This document shows, in pieces, positions 38,223-50,295 of a stretch of DNA of 64,000 bases; position 1 is the first letter of the stretch, and each line of letters starts with the position of its first letter. Position numbers and translations under genes: made by a program. The stretch is taken from assembly GCF_000002425.4 (NCBI RefSeq), contig NC_037267.1, positions 8,073,396-8,137,395 of the forward strand. The letters are read 5' to 3'. A model generated the notes under the pieces. That model made no database searches. It was not told the DNA's origin and saw only the letters and a list, made by a program, of their open reading frames with translations. This stretch comes from Physcomitrium patens (Eukaryota > Streptophyta > Bryopsida > Funariales > Funariaceae).

Positions 38223-38683
38223 ACGTGCAAAGTAATTGCGCTCTACCCTTCTGAGCTTGTATAATTCATACACCACATGTTAAAGGTCCCTACAAAAGTC
38301 TTATTAAAGGACAACTCCAATAGCAAAGTCGAAAGCATCAATGTTAAGTGTACAAGGAAGTTTAAGATCATACGGTTGCAATATTAGAGCAGTAATGAGT
38401 GCTTCTTTTAATCTATCAAAGGCGCTTTGTTTTTCCAATTCTTATTCAAATGGAGCACCTTTTTCTAATAAGTTTGTCAATGAGGCAGCAATATGAGCAA
38501 ATTATTGAACAAAATAGTGATAATATGTAGCAAGACCTAAAAATGAACAAACTTTAGAAGCATCTTTGAGAGTTGGCCAATCTTCTACTGCTTTACCTTA
38601 ACTTGCTCCATATGTATGCCTTTGAAGGACACCACATGCTTAAAAAAGATGACTTTTGACTTCTAAAGTTCATATTTTGATTG
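38223..38683 (-). mobile_element. family B element, minus-strand copy, RT/RNase H piece
   Basis: Read on the minus strand it matches 34010-34490 of the plus-strand B copy: KQSKYEL, HVVSFKGIHMEQ and the region leading into RNase H. It joins the pieces at 36260-36916 and 62260-64000 to form one B element that was split by later insertions. Confidence 0.75.
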
Positions 38684-38688
38684 CTTAT
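38684..38688 (+). other. target-site duplication of element A, left copy
   Basis: CTTAT next to the left LTR, pairing with CTTAC at 62255-62259, one C/T difference. Reading across the two duplications restores a continuous B element match (GTTTGTAATAAAAG in the plus-strand B copy), which supports the boundary. Confidence 0.6.
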
Positions 38689-39462
38689 TATAAAATGGGT
38701 AAAAATTTGTTTTTGTAAGATATTAATAAAGTAGATTAATCATTCTTAAGGTAGTCAATTAGGTAGGTCGAATGATTGAGTCAGTTGTAAAAAATGGTTA
38801 AGTAGGGAATGACAGTTAGAATTTGGAATTTCAGAGGTAAGTATATAGCTATTGAAGAAGATATTGGAGGAGCCAGACTGTGATAGTCATGAGTTGGGAT
38901 AAGCTTGGTACTATCTCTTGTTTCTTGTTTATTTTGTTATTTTAAGTTTTGATCACTATGAAGTGAATCTATGGAATAAATCACAGATTGATTTATAAGA
39001 TATTGAATATGTCATTAGAATAATGTGTGATTGAATTATTATGAGAAGATATTAGGAGTTTGTTATCTAATTTTGTGAGAGATTGTTCATGGATGGAAGA
39101 TTATGATTGTTTATTGAGAGTTGTATATGTTTTGACAAAGGAAGTCTATGATTATAGAAATTGTATGAAGCTAGATTGATTACAGTGGAAGTCTGTTATT
39201 TTTGGTGTTGGATGGAATTTATGTGTTTTGAGTGGTCTTTTGAGAGTGTAGGATTACACTTTATTGTTATTAGTTGATGAAGGAGTATTTTTAGTGAGAA
39301 AAAGTATTGTAGTATTCTTTGGTGTTTTTAGTAGTTTAAAATATGGTTAATTGTATGACCTTAATGTGTATGCTCATGCGGTTAGTCTTTCCTTGCTTTT
39401 GAATCTCCCTCTACAAGTTTATTCTGAAAGAAATTTGTAGAATAAATAAAACAATAATCATA
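38689..39462 (+). repeat. left (5') LTR of element A
   Basis: Aligns end to end with 61478-62254. The terminal TG...CA has decayed to TA...TA by transitions, but the right LTR still reads TGTAGAATGG at its start and ATCACA at its end. The first internal bases read TTTTGGCACTTC, a possible primer-binding site opening TGGCAC. Confidence 0.75.
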
Positions 39463-39875
39463 TTTTGGCACTTCTATTGAGAAATAATAATAGTATTAAT
39501 TGTTAGGAATTAACTGCCAAACGAGTAGTTTTGGATGTTGTGCAAAGAGGTTATAAAATCAAAATTGATTCAAAAGTGAAGAGAAATGTGTAATTAGATG
39601 GGAGATAGGAAGCAAATTCAGCAATATATAATGAAATATTATGGCTATTAAGAATGAGAATATTGCAATAAAAAAAGTTTGTCAGTCAAAAAAAAGATAA
39701 GAGAGAACACAAGCAAAAAAATTGTTGCAAAATGAGCAAGAATGCAAGTTAAAAAGGAAGCATTGACAAAGTTGGATTAAGCCTTGGTTGCATGCCTATC
39801 AGTATATCCAAGCATACACAGAAGCTAATCGACCTTTAATATTTTAAATATATATATATATATATTGTTAAAAAA

Positions 39876-42283
39876 ATGGTAAAGAGTACTCATAAAAAAT
39901 TTATAAATAGCCGAGCTTATTTCTTGAGTTCGTTAACTATAAGTGGAGGAAACACAAAAGAATTGGATATTCCATTAGGTACCTTTTCAATAGCAAAAAC
40001 TGTTGATTTTGTCAAAACTGGTGTTGTAGAATGGCATAAATTGCTTGCCAATAAGGGCTAATTTAGCGTGTTTCAAAATCCATCGTTTTCACCTCCAATT
40101 CAACTAATATACTTATTCAAAGATAATAATAGAAAATTAAGGAGGTTGAAAAGTTCAAAAAAGATATTTAAGGAAGGCAATGGTTATTTTAATAAGAAAT
40201 TAAATGACACATTGTCCTCTTTAATGACGATAAGTGGTCCAGCAGTTTCAATAGTAGTCCAAATGGGTGACGTGGACGATCGCATAACTAGTGTGGCTTC
40301 ATTATCTACTTTTAGGGGCTTGCCAGGTGCAGATCTTGATCAACACTTGTCTCAGTTCCTAGTCGCATGTATAGCCAATAATGGCAGAATTAAAGATATT
40401 TGGTTGCGATAGCTACCAACGACCTTAAAAGACACAGCATTTGAATGGTATAACCGCCAACCAATGGATCAATTTTCTAATTAGAAAGCATTAAAGAATA
40501 CATTTTTAATCTATTTTTGCCCATTTGGTTTTAAAAATCGACTTTGAAAAAGATTAATGAATATCAAAATGAGTCTAGAAGAGATAGTGGAATCGTACTA
40601 TGGCCGTGTGATAGATATATTCCGCAAGTGGCAAAATCATCAAATGTCGGAGGTTTTGTATTGTCCATGTTAATCAACGAATTGCAACCACCCAAATTAA
40701 AAATGTTTGTAAAAGAGGCTCAACCAAATACGGTAACTACATCTTTTAATCGAGCCAAGGTTTGGGAGAAATGCCATTATGACCAATTTTTAATTACGTG
40801 AGCCACTATGATTCCAGTTCAAAGATGTTATCAAATCTTAGCATAGAATGGAATAGTGATTAGTTATCCGAGAATGTTTGATACATAAGCCAATTCAAGT
40901 ACCAATACATAGGGAATAGTTAATGTCACTCCATTGCAAGATATACCACTAAACATGGCAACATCGTACTCCCCATATTTCTCTTATCAATAGAAATCAT
41001 TGACTAGGACAGAGTTGCCAATAGTATCAGCTCCAAAAGATTCTAATGAAACCTTGTTGTTAAATTTGACTAAGAAAATGGAAGAAATGGCAGTTAATAT
41101 AGGATAGGATAAAGAAAAGAGACAAAAACCTACCAATACTAGACCCAATATATGGTATAGTAATTGTAAGGGCTAAGGTCATTTGGTGACAGAATGCCCA
41201 TCTCTTCCACAAATGATGGTATAATGTGCATTTTGTGGAGGAAAGCATTTGGTAGCTAATTGTTGGAATTGAAAAAGCAACAATAGTTTGGTAATTAGAC
41301 CATGATCTCTTCTACGCAGTGGAATGTCAATCAAGTTCAAATAGGAAATATGTTTGGCTGGAATAGAAATGGTTCGAAAAGGCAAAATCAAGCCTTTAAT
41401 AACCTTCAAGGTCCAAATTTTAATTTGAATTTTGCATCAAACTTACATAACTATGTGAAAAAATAGTCAGGATATCAGTAATATTCTCCATCACCGCAAT
41501 CGATTCCACTTTCTTTTGTACCAACAAGACAACTAGGATCATTTATCAATTCAATTTGAAACAGGCCTAGTTGGTATATATCAATGGAGACACCCAATAT
41601 ACCTGATGGAGGTGGAAGAAGACCACTTTATTATTATCGTTGTAGGCAGATTGATCATTATGCTAATAAATTTCTTAATCCAAGAGCTAATGATGACTAT
41701 GCTCTAATTTGTGGAAATTGTAAGGAGTCAAGGCATACATATCAGCAGTGTAATGCTCGGTTCAATTTCAACAACTGTAATCAGCAGATCTAGCTATAAA
41801 ATAAGATCAAAGATAATAATCAAGGTCTCCAAGATTTTCTAGTAAATTGAGTAGAATGTATCAAAGTCATACTTATTAAGAGCCAGCAAAATGAGAAAGG
41901 ACCAATTCAACACTTGAATGAATCAATTGCAAAGGACTAATTCAATCCAATTATGAGAACGTCAAATCCAACTCTTATAACAGACATCTTATCGATGATG
42001 AGATATGGTCCGTCTACACAAACGAATGAGGTTCCAACCATTGAAGTCTCAATTTAGCCTAAACCAATTCCATCCTCTGTGTAATTCCAGGAGATGTCTT
42101 ATCTATTAAAAGATCTTTTCGTGAATGGCCATTTTGAGAAAGTTCTTTTAGTTGTTCCAATTCCAAGTCAAAGAAAGAAAAATATATTACCTTAAGGAAT
42201 AAAACTGGAACAAATAAAAAAAAAAGGGCATTGGAAATTGCTTTAAACATGGAACCTTATGACGTTTTGAAAGATCTTGATGC
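39876..42283 (+). pseudogene. gag of element A
   Basis: One frame with scattered stops. The capsid region contains DDRITSVASLSTFRGLPGAD and TTLKDTAFEWYNRQ, the classic gypsy gag core with a WY near the end of the capsid helix bundle. A zinc knuckle-like segment at 41625-41660 reads YYRCRQIDHYANKFLNP, with one Cys lost in this copy, followed by a second Cys pair (CGNCKES). The C-terminal region contains GPIQ and a degenerate ITDILSMM stretch that resembles coding sequence inside the C-family LTRs. Open pieces are 39876-40061, 40068-40412 and 41584-41793. Confidence 0.75.
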
Positions 42284-43066
42284 TGTTGTGTTGTAACACG
42301 ACTATATGGTTAAAATATAAATGAAAAAGATTTATTAATATTTAGTCATCTTGGATGTTATAAATAGTGGCCAATTCCAGTGCCAATATTCAAGGGCCAG
42401 TTAATGTCACTCCATTGCAAGTTGTACCATCGAACGTGATAAGAGCATATGCTCCACCGACATCATCGAACCAAGTACCTTTCGTACTAATGAGACAACG
42501 AGGATCATTTTCTAATCCTACATGGAACAAGCCTAGTAGGTATATACTAGTAGAGACACCCAATATACCTAATGGAGGTGCAAGAAGACCACTTCATTGT
42601 TTTTGTTGTAGACAGATTGGTCATTATACTAATGAATGTTCCAATCCCAAAGGCAATGATAATTATGCGCCAGTGTGTGGGAATAGCAAGCAGTTGGAGC
42701 ATACTTATCAGCAATGTAATGCTCCATTCAATTTCAATAATCAAGATTAATAGATCTAAAGCCAAGGAAAAATTGAGGAGATAAATCGAGGTCCTCAAGA
42801 TTCTCTAATAAATCGGGTGGAATGTGTCCAAGCCATTCTTATCAGGAGTCAGCAAAAAAAAAAAAGGACCAATTCAACATTCAGATAAGCCTGATGTGAA
42901 GGGCCAATTTGACGCAATTATGGAGACATCCAATCCAGGTCCTATTACGGGCCTCTTACCTAGTATGAGACTTGACTCGGTTGGGCAATCCAATGAGGTC
43001 CCGAATACGAAGGCTTCGATTCTATTTCAAGCTGTTCTATTTTCTATGTCATTTTGGAAGAAACAT
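42284..43066 (+). repeat. solo LTR E, first part (C-family, plus orientation)
   Basis: Starts TGTTGTGTTGTAACACGACT, matching the start of the element C LTR when that is read on the minus strand. It continues through CCAATTCCAGTGC and CACTCCATTGCA blocks shared with it, then carries about 430 bases with a gag zinc knuckle that the C LTRs lack, then rejoins the LTR at GGAGTCAGCA. It is cut at 43066 by element C and resumes at 51499. Confidence 0.7.
42367..42750 (+). pseudogene. gag-like zinc-knuckle frame inside LTR E
   Basis: A 127-codon frame with CFCCRQIGHYTNEC, a CX2CX4HX4C zinc knuckle, in the context VETPNIPNGGARRPL before and HTYQQCNAPFNFNN after. It is very similar to the element A gag at 41584-41793 (METPNIPDGGGRRPL, HTYQQCNARFNFNN) but lies between two blocks of C-family LTR sequence. 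It is therefore gag sequence that became part of an LTR. Confidence 0.65.
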
Positions 43067-44315
43067 TGTCGTATTACAAGCTTTCTTGCTCGAGAACGCA
43101 CCGGGCGTCTGGCTGTAGAAGGTAGTATGGAGATTCACTAATATTCAAGCAGTCTATCAATTTTTGACTGTTAGAATATAAACGACTATAAGAATATACC
43201 ATAAATCTATACGGATGTCCTTCGACTACTCGTCGAAATCTTTTTTGCCCCAGCCGGTAGGTCTCTAGATGTTACAGAGAACCACAAACAACTCGATCTG
43301 CTAATCTCTGATACTGCTTTATACTCACCACCTTGTATCCACTGATTGTCTTGTTAGATTAATCCAATAAATTTCATTCACTCCGCATATTCAATCCTAT
43401 AAACACCCTTTTAATTCTTCAATCACAAACGTAACTTCGATTTCACAAAACAGTCAAGAGTAATCACACCTACTTCATTAAAACCCCGATTCACCAGTAC
43501 AGTACTGACTTCAGCAACAATTGTCTCAGTCTTCCTAAAACCCTATGAAAAAAAAATCCCCATTCTCTGTCTTTTTTCCCCGCCCGAAGCATGAAGCTAG
43601 CTCTCCGACCCTTAAAAAACTTATTCTCCCTCCTTCATTTCTTAACCTATCCTCCCCTTTAACCTTAATTCTCCTCCCTTCATTTCTTAATCTATCCTCC
43701 TCTTTAACCTTAATTCTCCCCTCTTTCAAACCCTAGCCTCTAAATTTCTTCAATCTTCTGTCTTGGATCTGAAATTGGCTCCGTCGTCAGAGCTTTCTCC
43801 TCCGTTTTTACCTTTAAGAGATCTTTTTACCGAAAGGACGTTCCTGGAATGGCACAAAGGACGGAACAGCCTGAAACGGAATCGGAGCCCCATAATCGGG
43901 ACCACATTGAGTCGCCCGACCAATTCAGGTCTCATATTGGCTAAGAGGCCCGTAGTAAGACCTGGATGTTTCCGTAATTGGACCGCATTGGGTTGCCTGA
44001 CCAAGTCAGGTTTCACATTGGGTAAGAGGCCCATAATAGGACCTGGATTGGATGTCTTGAAATTGAATCCAATTGGCTCTTCGAACCAGGCTCACCCGTC
44101 ATTGAATTGGTCCTTTTCCTTTCTGCTGACTCCCGTTATTGGAATCAAATGGAGCATTTCAGTATGCCCCGGCTGACTGTAATGGAGTGACTGAACCTGG
44201 CTTCTCAGTATTTGCACTGGAATTGGTCGTTGCTCCCAATATTCGAGGTAACTGAACATTAATAAAAGTCCCCTTTCTTTATATTTTCACGGTATACTCG
44301 TGTTACAACACGACA
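43067..44315 (-). repeat. 3' LTR of element C
   Basis: 1249 bases, TGTCGTATTAC...CACGACA, paired with 50296-51498. It is longer than its partner mainly by an extra copy of a GGAGAATTAAGGTTAAAG-type repeat near 43660-43730. On the minus strand it contains a 94-codon frame (43750-44034) with two tandem units of about 78 bases that encode GLLPNVKPDLV and GLLANMRPELV. Confidence 0.9.
43750..44034 (-). other. conserved 94-codon frame inside C LTR (left copy)
   Basis: Open in both LTRs of the element (here and at 50933-51217) on the element's sense strand. It contains MGLLPNVKPDLVRQPNAV and the repeat GLLANMRPELVGRLNVV, ends in a basic and acidic tail, and resembles the C-terminal part of element A gag and the matching frame in LTR E (ITGLLPSMRLDSVGQSNEV). 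Whether it is translated is unknown. It is best seen as gag-derived coding DNA kept in an LTR. Confidence 0.45.
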
Positions 44316-44328
44316 TCTACTCCCTCTG
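44316..44328 (-). other. polypurine tract of element C
   Basis: On the minus strand AGAGGGAGTAGA directly precedes the TGTCGTG start of the 3' LTR, the expected site for plus-strand priming. Confidence 0.65.
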
Positions 44329-44377
44329 AACCTGTGTATCCTCCGATATGCACCAATTTATCCAATTGCTATTTGAT

Positions 44378-45892
44378 TTAGAATATATTCTCTACGTCTT
44401 TGTCCAATTCGTCTTCGTCACCTTCATTATCCAAATCACTTTCATCTTCTTTCTGCGGAATCTCTATACCTTCATTAAGGTCTTCCATATTTATCTCCGC
44501 ATATCTTCGTTTAAATATTTTTACTCGCTTCCCTGCAATTGGTATTTTCAATTTTGTACCATCTAACTCCCGTAATGAGTAAGTCACATTATCATGAATA
44601 GTTGTTACTGCATATGGTCCAAACCAACATTTTGAAAATTTCTACAAAGTATTATGTTGATTATCGAGACTATTATCATAAACAAGTACCCAGTCACCTT
44701 CCTCGATTGCTTTAGGTCTCAATCGATGTTGCTTATCAAATCGTGCCTTGTTTTGTAATCTTGCTCTTTTTAACCTTTCCAATGCTATTTGCACATCTTC
44801 TGATCTTTGCTCCAATTGTCGAATTCTAACAACCAGAAGTTCTTCTCTTGTCAATCCATCTTCCCATGGTAGCATACTCCAAGTAAGTACCTTTTCTTCA
44901 ATCGGCATAATTGATTTTCGACCTGTCATAAGTTCTACTGGCATATATCCTGTCACTGAACTATGTGTTGTTTGATCAGCCCATAATGCAAATGACAAAA
45001 GCCGTGGCCACTCTTTAACTTTCCCATTACAAGCTTTAATTAATGCTTTCACAATCGGTGGATGACCATGTTCGCTTTTTGCATTCTCTTTTGGATTATA
45101 AGCAGTAGTCAGTGATAGTTTAACTCCACATCTTTCAAAGAACTTACGAGCTTCTTGTGCATTTAATTCTCCACAATCTACAGTGATTTTTCCTACGCAT
45201 CCGTAGTGGCAAATGACATCTTCAAGCAAAAACCTACAAATCTCCTCTGTAGATTTTGTCCTCAATGCTCTTTCTTCTACTTGATTTGATAAATCTTCAG
45301 GAGCTAAAACTAAATATCTCATCTGCCATAACTCAACTGGCATAATAACCAAATCAACAACTCATTTAAAATGAATAGCTAGAGGATACGTAAGATGAAG
45401 ACCATCTTGATGTCGGATATTAAAATACGATTGACAGATTTCACATGACTCTACAAATGAGAGCACATCTCGATACATATTTTTTGACCAATATCGTTCC
45501 TTGAGTTTAGCAAAAGTAGCCCAGATTCCTCTATGCCCTGCCCATAAACTATCATGAAACTCCTTTAATAATTTTAGTTTTTCTTCCTTTTTGCCTATCA
45601 CTCGTTGTGGCATCCCAATTCCTTTCTTCGGTCTCTTTCATAAGAATCCATCTCGAAGCAAAAATCCATATGCTTTTTTTCTTATTTGTTTGAATTTTTC
45701 TGTAGACCAATTTCCCTGCTTAGTCAAGGTATTCAAGTAATGACCAATATCCAATAATTCTCCTTCATAAGATCCTTCAAGAAATAGCTTGTCTTCTCTG
45801 TTGAGATTTGATATTGAATAGAATTTCAATCCGACGTCATCAATGTCTTCAACCATTTCGTCCTCCCTCTCGTATCTTGCTCGAGATAGCAT
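44378..45892 (-). pseudogene. integrase of element C
   Basis: Encodes, in order, the zinc-binding region (HDSLWAGHRGIWATF, then CEICQSYF), the catalytic core with KITVDCGELNAQEARKFF as the second Asp block and NPKENAKSEHGHPPI as the Glu block, and a C-terminal part with GDWVLVYDN and FGPYAVTTI, the GPY module. An acidic tail (EDESDLDNEGDEDELDKD) ends at 44378 and no chromodomain follows. In-frame stops occur near 45362 (before VVDLVIMPVELW), near 44642 and in the stretch between 45638 and 45613, so it is inactive. Confidence 0.85.
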
Positions 45893-45960
45893 GTTTGCTA
45901 CTAAATTGTCCTTCCCAGTAACATGCTTAAATTCCGGTTTAGTGACTTAATATAAGCAAT

Positions 45961-47775
45961 TCATCTCAACATTGCAATATCTGGCGTTGAACAGTTAGTA
46001 ATCATTCCAAGCAATGGCAAGCAATCTGTTTCAATTACTACTATTGCTCTAATCAAATAGTCCTTTTCAGCTTTTATAGCTGAAACAACTCCCCAAAGTT
46101 CTCTTTTGACTTGTGAATATGTACGTTGACGAATACTTAAAACTTTAGCTCCAAATCGAATTGCAAATATATTCCCACTTGAATCATCTTGATCCACAGT
46201 CCATCCAATGGCAATTGGACTAGCGTCCACAGTAAGAATCACTGGTCTATTGCACTTATAATCAACCTTCCTCAATATTGGAGGTGACATCAATAATTTC
46301 TTCAATCTTTGCATTGCTTGAATATGCCTTTCTTCCCATTTAAATTGGTAACCCTTGCGTAACAGTTCATATAATGGATCCGCTATGTGAGCAAAATGAG
46401 GGATCTAGATTCGATAAAATACACATGCATCCAAAAACCTACGAACCTCTGTTAAAGAATCACAATCCTCTTTCATCCTTCCAATTGCATCAACTTTAGT
46501 CGGATCTGGTTTTTTTCCGTAAGATCCACATAAATGTCCAACAATTACAACCTCTCGTACTCCAAATACGGACTTCATACCCGATAATGTAAGATGAACT
46601 TCTCCAAGCCGAGTTAAAATGTTTTCACAATCTTGTATATGATCAACAACATATTTGCGACACCCCCTCGTATCTAAAGTTTCATCCTTGTTTCCTTCTC
46701 TGCACCCTTTTATAGGAATATCATCCAGAAAAGGCATAGTCTTTTCCGGAATAAAATCTCTCAACACCTTATTCATCCCATTCATCATATGCGCAACTGA
46801 GTTGGTCGCGCCTTAAGGAAGAGTGCACATTCTAACCAATCCAAGTGGTGTCCTCATTGTTGTCATATCTCTACTTCCTTCGGCAAGTTGAAATTGATCA
46901 TAACCTGAATACAAGTCATCCATTGAATAGATCGCCCTTCCAGCAAACGCCTTAGCAAATTCATCCACAATAGGTCCAATTCCTGCATTCCTGACAGTTA
47001 CTGCATTCACCGGTTGCATATCTTGAATAAACCGTAGTGATCCATTCTTCTTAGGTACCGTAAACCATCGACTAGAATACGGCGCAAACGAGGGTTTTAA
47101 TATTTTCATCTTTATCTTTTCTTTTAATAGCTCAACCAATTTAGATATATGTGCCCTCGGTACTGAAATCGGTCTTAGATTCCAAGGTACATGCGGTACA
47201 GTGAAAATAACCATAGGTGTTATAATATTTGGATCCACACACCCAATTTCATGAGATTCGGAGGCAAACGATCTACCTTGTTTAGCCAATATCTTTTTGA
47301 AGCAAGTAATTTCCTCCGGCAATAAAGAACCATCAGAACCAATCTTCAATTCTTTAAAAGTCTCTTTAGTAAACTGATGTCCAATACTCATTGGATCTCT
47401 TAAACTTGCTTCTTTTGATGCTTTTCCCATTTGTTCCTTAGAATCTTCTGGTAATGATCCGACAACAGGCTTTACTTTCTTATCTGCCGTTTTATATCTT
47501 GTCTCTACTGTGACTTTTGGTGCTTGAAAAGATTCAAGTATGGTATAAACTTCTCTTGAATGAATCTCAACAATCTTATCATTATCCCCTAACCCAATAG
47601 ATGTAATCAATTCCAATGAATCTTCCAATCCATTTTCTTCATAAACACCTAAAATCCTCTCATCATCTTGCAATGTACCTAACTTGCATAATTCTCCTTC
47701 AATATTATATAATCTTTTTTTTTCTTTTCTTTTAAAATCATTAACTTTCTTATACATAATATTTCCATTCTCCAA
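45961..47775 (-). pseudogene. reverse transcriptase and RNase H of element C
   Basis: 47775-46813 holds an N-terminal pol spacer and the RT fingers: VPKKNGSLRFIQDMQPVNAV, YSMDDLYSGYDQFQL and TPLGLVRMCTLP. After a TAA, 46788-46405 continues with the catalytic FLDDIPIKG box and thumb (VRRFLDACVFYRI). After a second stop, 46314-45961 holds RNase H (VILTVDASPIAIGW). All three pieces are in one frame, so only nonsense changes separate them here. FLDD in place of YxDD is typical of some gypsy lineages. Confidence 0.87.
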
Positions 47776-47852
47776 AATATCAATAAAACTCGCATCAAAG
47801 GCACCTTCATCTCGCGAGAGTACCTCCTCTTTTGTACCTCCATAATCTCGCT

Positions 47853-48650
47853 TTACAGTGGTACCTCCCCCAAATCCTTAAATCCTTCAACAATCTTTGG
47901 CAATGGTTTCTCCCTCAACCTATCTCGATTCCGTTCATGGTTAGGAGGTACTGTTAGAAATTGTACAGCTTTCCTCCTATCTTCGCTATGTACCCTTGCA
48001 TAAGCAGAACTATTGTTAAGTACTCTTGTTTCCATCCGTGTTGCCATAATATAAAGTTGTCCTAAAATCAACGGATAAGGCGTTGTAGCTTGAACAAAGA
48101 AATGTTACTCCGTTGCAACATCCCTAATCCGAATTTTGACATTTGAACAAGCTCCATATAATTCGCCCTGTGTGTTATTAGCTGCTCGTATTGCCCATCC
48201 ATGTTCCATATCAATTGGCCATTTTTGCTTCTTATAAAGATCTTTAGACATGAGATTTATTTCAGAACCATGGTCGACTAAAGCAACAATTGGTTCTTCT
48301 ATATCTCCTACTTTCACCAATACCTCTGTAGTTGCCCTTGCCCAATGCTTTCGAGAATAATGGCTGAAAGTTTCTATTTTCTTATCACTATAATCTTCGA
48401 AACATACTCGTTGATTATACCCATTCTTTTCATTTGTTGGTTGCTTGTAACCAATATCAACTTCTTCTTCATCTTTATATATTCTTGTATCAATAGCATG
48501 ACTCATTCCAGTTTCGCTCATTAATTGCCTCTTTCGCTTAATGCTGTCAATGATAACATCATGAAACTCTTTCTTTGCAATTCCCAAAACTTCTTCCAAT
48601 GTAAATTCCACCTTAGCGTTTAATATACGTTCTTCCAACACCCCTTTCAA
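47853..48650 (-). pseudogene. protease region of element C
   Basis: 48650-48105 contains the retropepsin motif ALVDHGSEINLMSKDLY, with a D-H-G-S catalytic triplet, followed by WPIDMEHGWAIRAAN. After a stop near 48105 the same frame resumes at 48071 with PLILGQLYIMATRMETRVL, the second protease loop (ILG). The frame differs from that of gag upstream and RT downstream, so frameshifts or indels separate the domains. Confidence 0.82.
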
Positions 48651-48691
48651 ATTTGTTGTTGCTTCAATGTCAGAAAGTAGCTTATAAGCAA

Positions 48692-50224
48692 TTAATTTGC
48701 CCTTATCTTTTGTCTCCTTGTTTTTTCTTCCAATAATGCTGAGGTATCCTTTACAGGCAATTCTTGTGAAGCTGCCTCCCGAGCCTTGTCTCCTCGAGTT
48801 TGTATCTTAGAAGAATTTCCTTCTCTAGTATCATCAAAATTTCCTCGTCTCTTTTCTTCCATCAAAGCTTCATGTTGGTTCTTAGCAATATATGCATGAA
48901 CTGAAAGAGACTCAACATGATCCTCCCAACCTGTTGCACCTTGTATTGTAGCTACAGTCCTCAATAATGTTTCTCAAGGTAATTTCCCTTCTTACATTGT
49001 AGAAATGGCAGAAGCCCATAATTCACTAGTTTCCGTACTTCCACCAATTTCATCATCTACTCTAGCACCATAACTTGTACTTTCTCGTGCTGTTGTTTCA
49101 TGCTCTTTTAGGTAATCTTGAACCAATGCTCTCATTCCTCCCTTGCCAAAATTAGTTTGAAGAAGATCCTCCCTATCTTTTAATGCTATCTTCCCATCTT
49201 TCCAGTAAATAATTCCTTGCCTTATCATATTATTAAATTCATTGCAATCTTTTCTAGTGTATGAAGCATCATCACACCAAATGCATCTTTGTACATATCC
49301 TTGTTTTGAAACATTCTTCAAATTGTTTGTAGAAGTATTCTCTTCAAGTCTTGCTAATTTGATTTGAAGATCTCGCATTCCTCGTATAATTTCTTCCATC
49401 TCCATATCTGCTTTCTTTGATAAGGATGTCGAAGGTTGAACTGTAGGCATTGTTGGTAGTGTTGTACGTACTGGAGTTTTGGGTGCTTGTACTATTTTTA
49501 GAATATTGCTCTTATCCTTCCTCCTTTCTCTTTTTGTAACCAATTCCACCGCATCTTCAACGTTCTTCTATTTTGTTGTCAATCCTACATCTTCTTCTTT
49601 GTCTTCAAGAAGGAGTTCTAATTTCTCTTGCAATTCTCCATCAGCAGCTTGAAGAAATAGATCAACTTTGTTCGGCTCCAATGTCAATTTTTCTACCTTC
49701 GATAATTGAGAGTACTACCTCTCAAATTCCCTTAGTAGCTCTGTTGCTTGCAAATTCTTATTAGGCCGTTCAATCCATTCCAGAAACAACTTCTTAGTAA
49801 TGCGATCAACATCTTTCAAGAAATATTTGTCTTTCAATGCATGTGAAAAAACTTCCCATGAATTTCCATAACGATCCGTAATCGATGTAATATGGTCTCT
49901 TATCTCTAGTATCATGGCAAGTCCAAATAATTCAACCATTTTCTTCTCAGAAACCTGATTTAATTCCATTTCACAAATATAATATCTTAAATACCTTGAA
50001 ATATTCCTTCCATCAAATTGATCAATTTTATTGACCACTGCTTGTAATGCTTTGGTTGCCAAAGCTTCCTTTCGATTATTGCTTTGCTATTGCTGCATTG
50101 ATAATGAGAAGGCTTGAAACATACTAGCAATAGACGGATCCATGTGCATACCTTGTCCTTTACAAGAATCCCCACCAGAAACTCCTCCCAAAGATCCTTC
50201 AAAATTTTTATTTTCGTTTTCCAT
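48692..50224 (-). pseudogene. gag of element C
   Basis: The best start is ATG at 50224 (MENENKNFEGSLGG), with a capsid region containing NKIDQFDGRNISRYLRYY and ALKDKYF, a long charged helical stretch and a zinc knuckle-like CIWCDDASYTRKDC. The knuckle has Tyr where His is expected; CAT to TAT explains it. In-frame stops near 50083, 49716, 49571 and 48990 break the frame, all compatible with C to T or G to A change. The C-terminal part to 48692 is rich in Lys, Glu and Arg. Confidence 0.8.
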
Positions 50225-50295
50225 AAAAATAAAAATAAAATCAAACAAAATCCAATACCTTCCACCTCAAGCTTTCACGTCGAGTTCACCACTTG

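Noticed and set aside
50270..50295. Specific tRNA assignment for the primer-binding site of element C
   Set aside because: The leader has a TGGTGAACTCG stretch near the LTR, but I cannot match it securely to a tRNA 3' end from memory.
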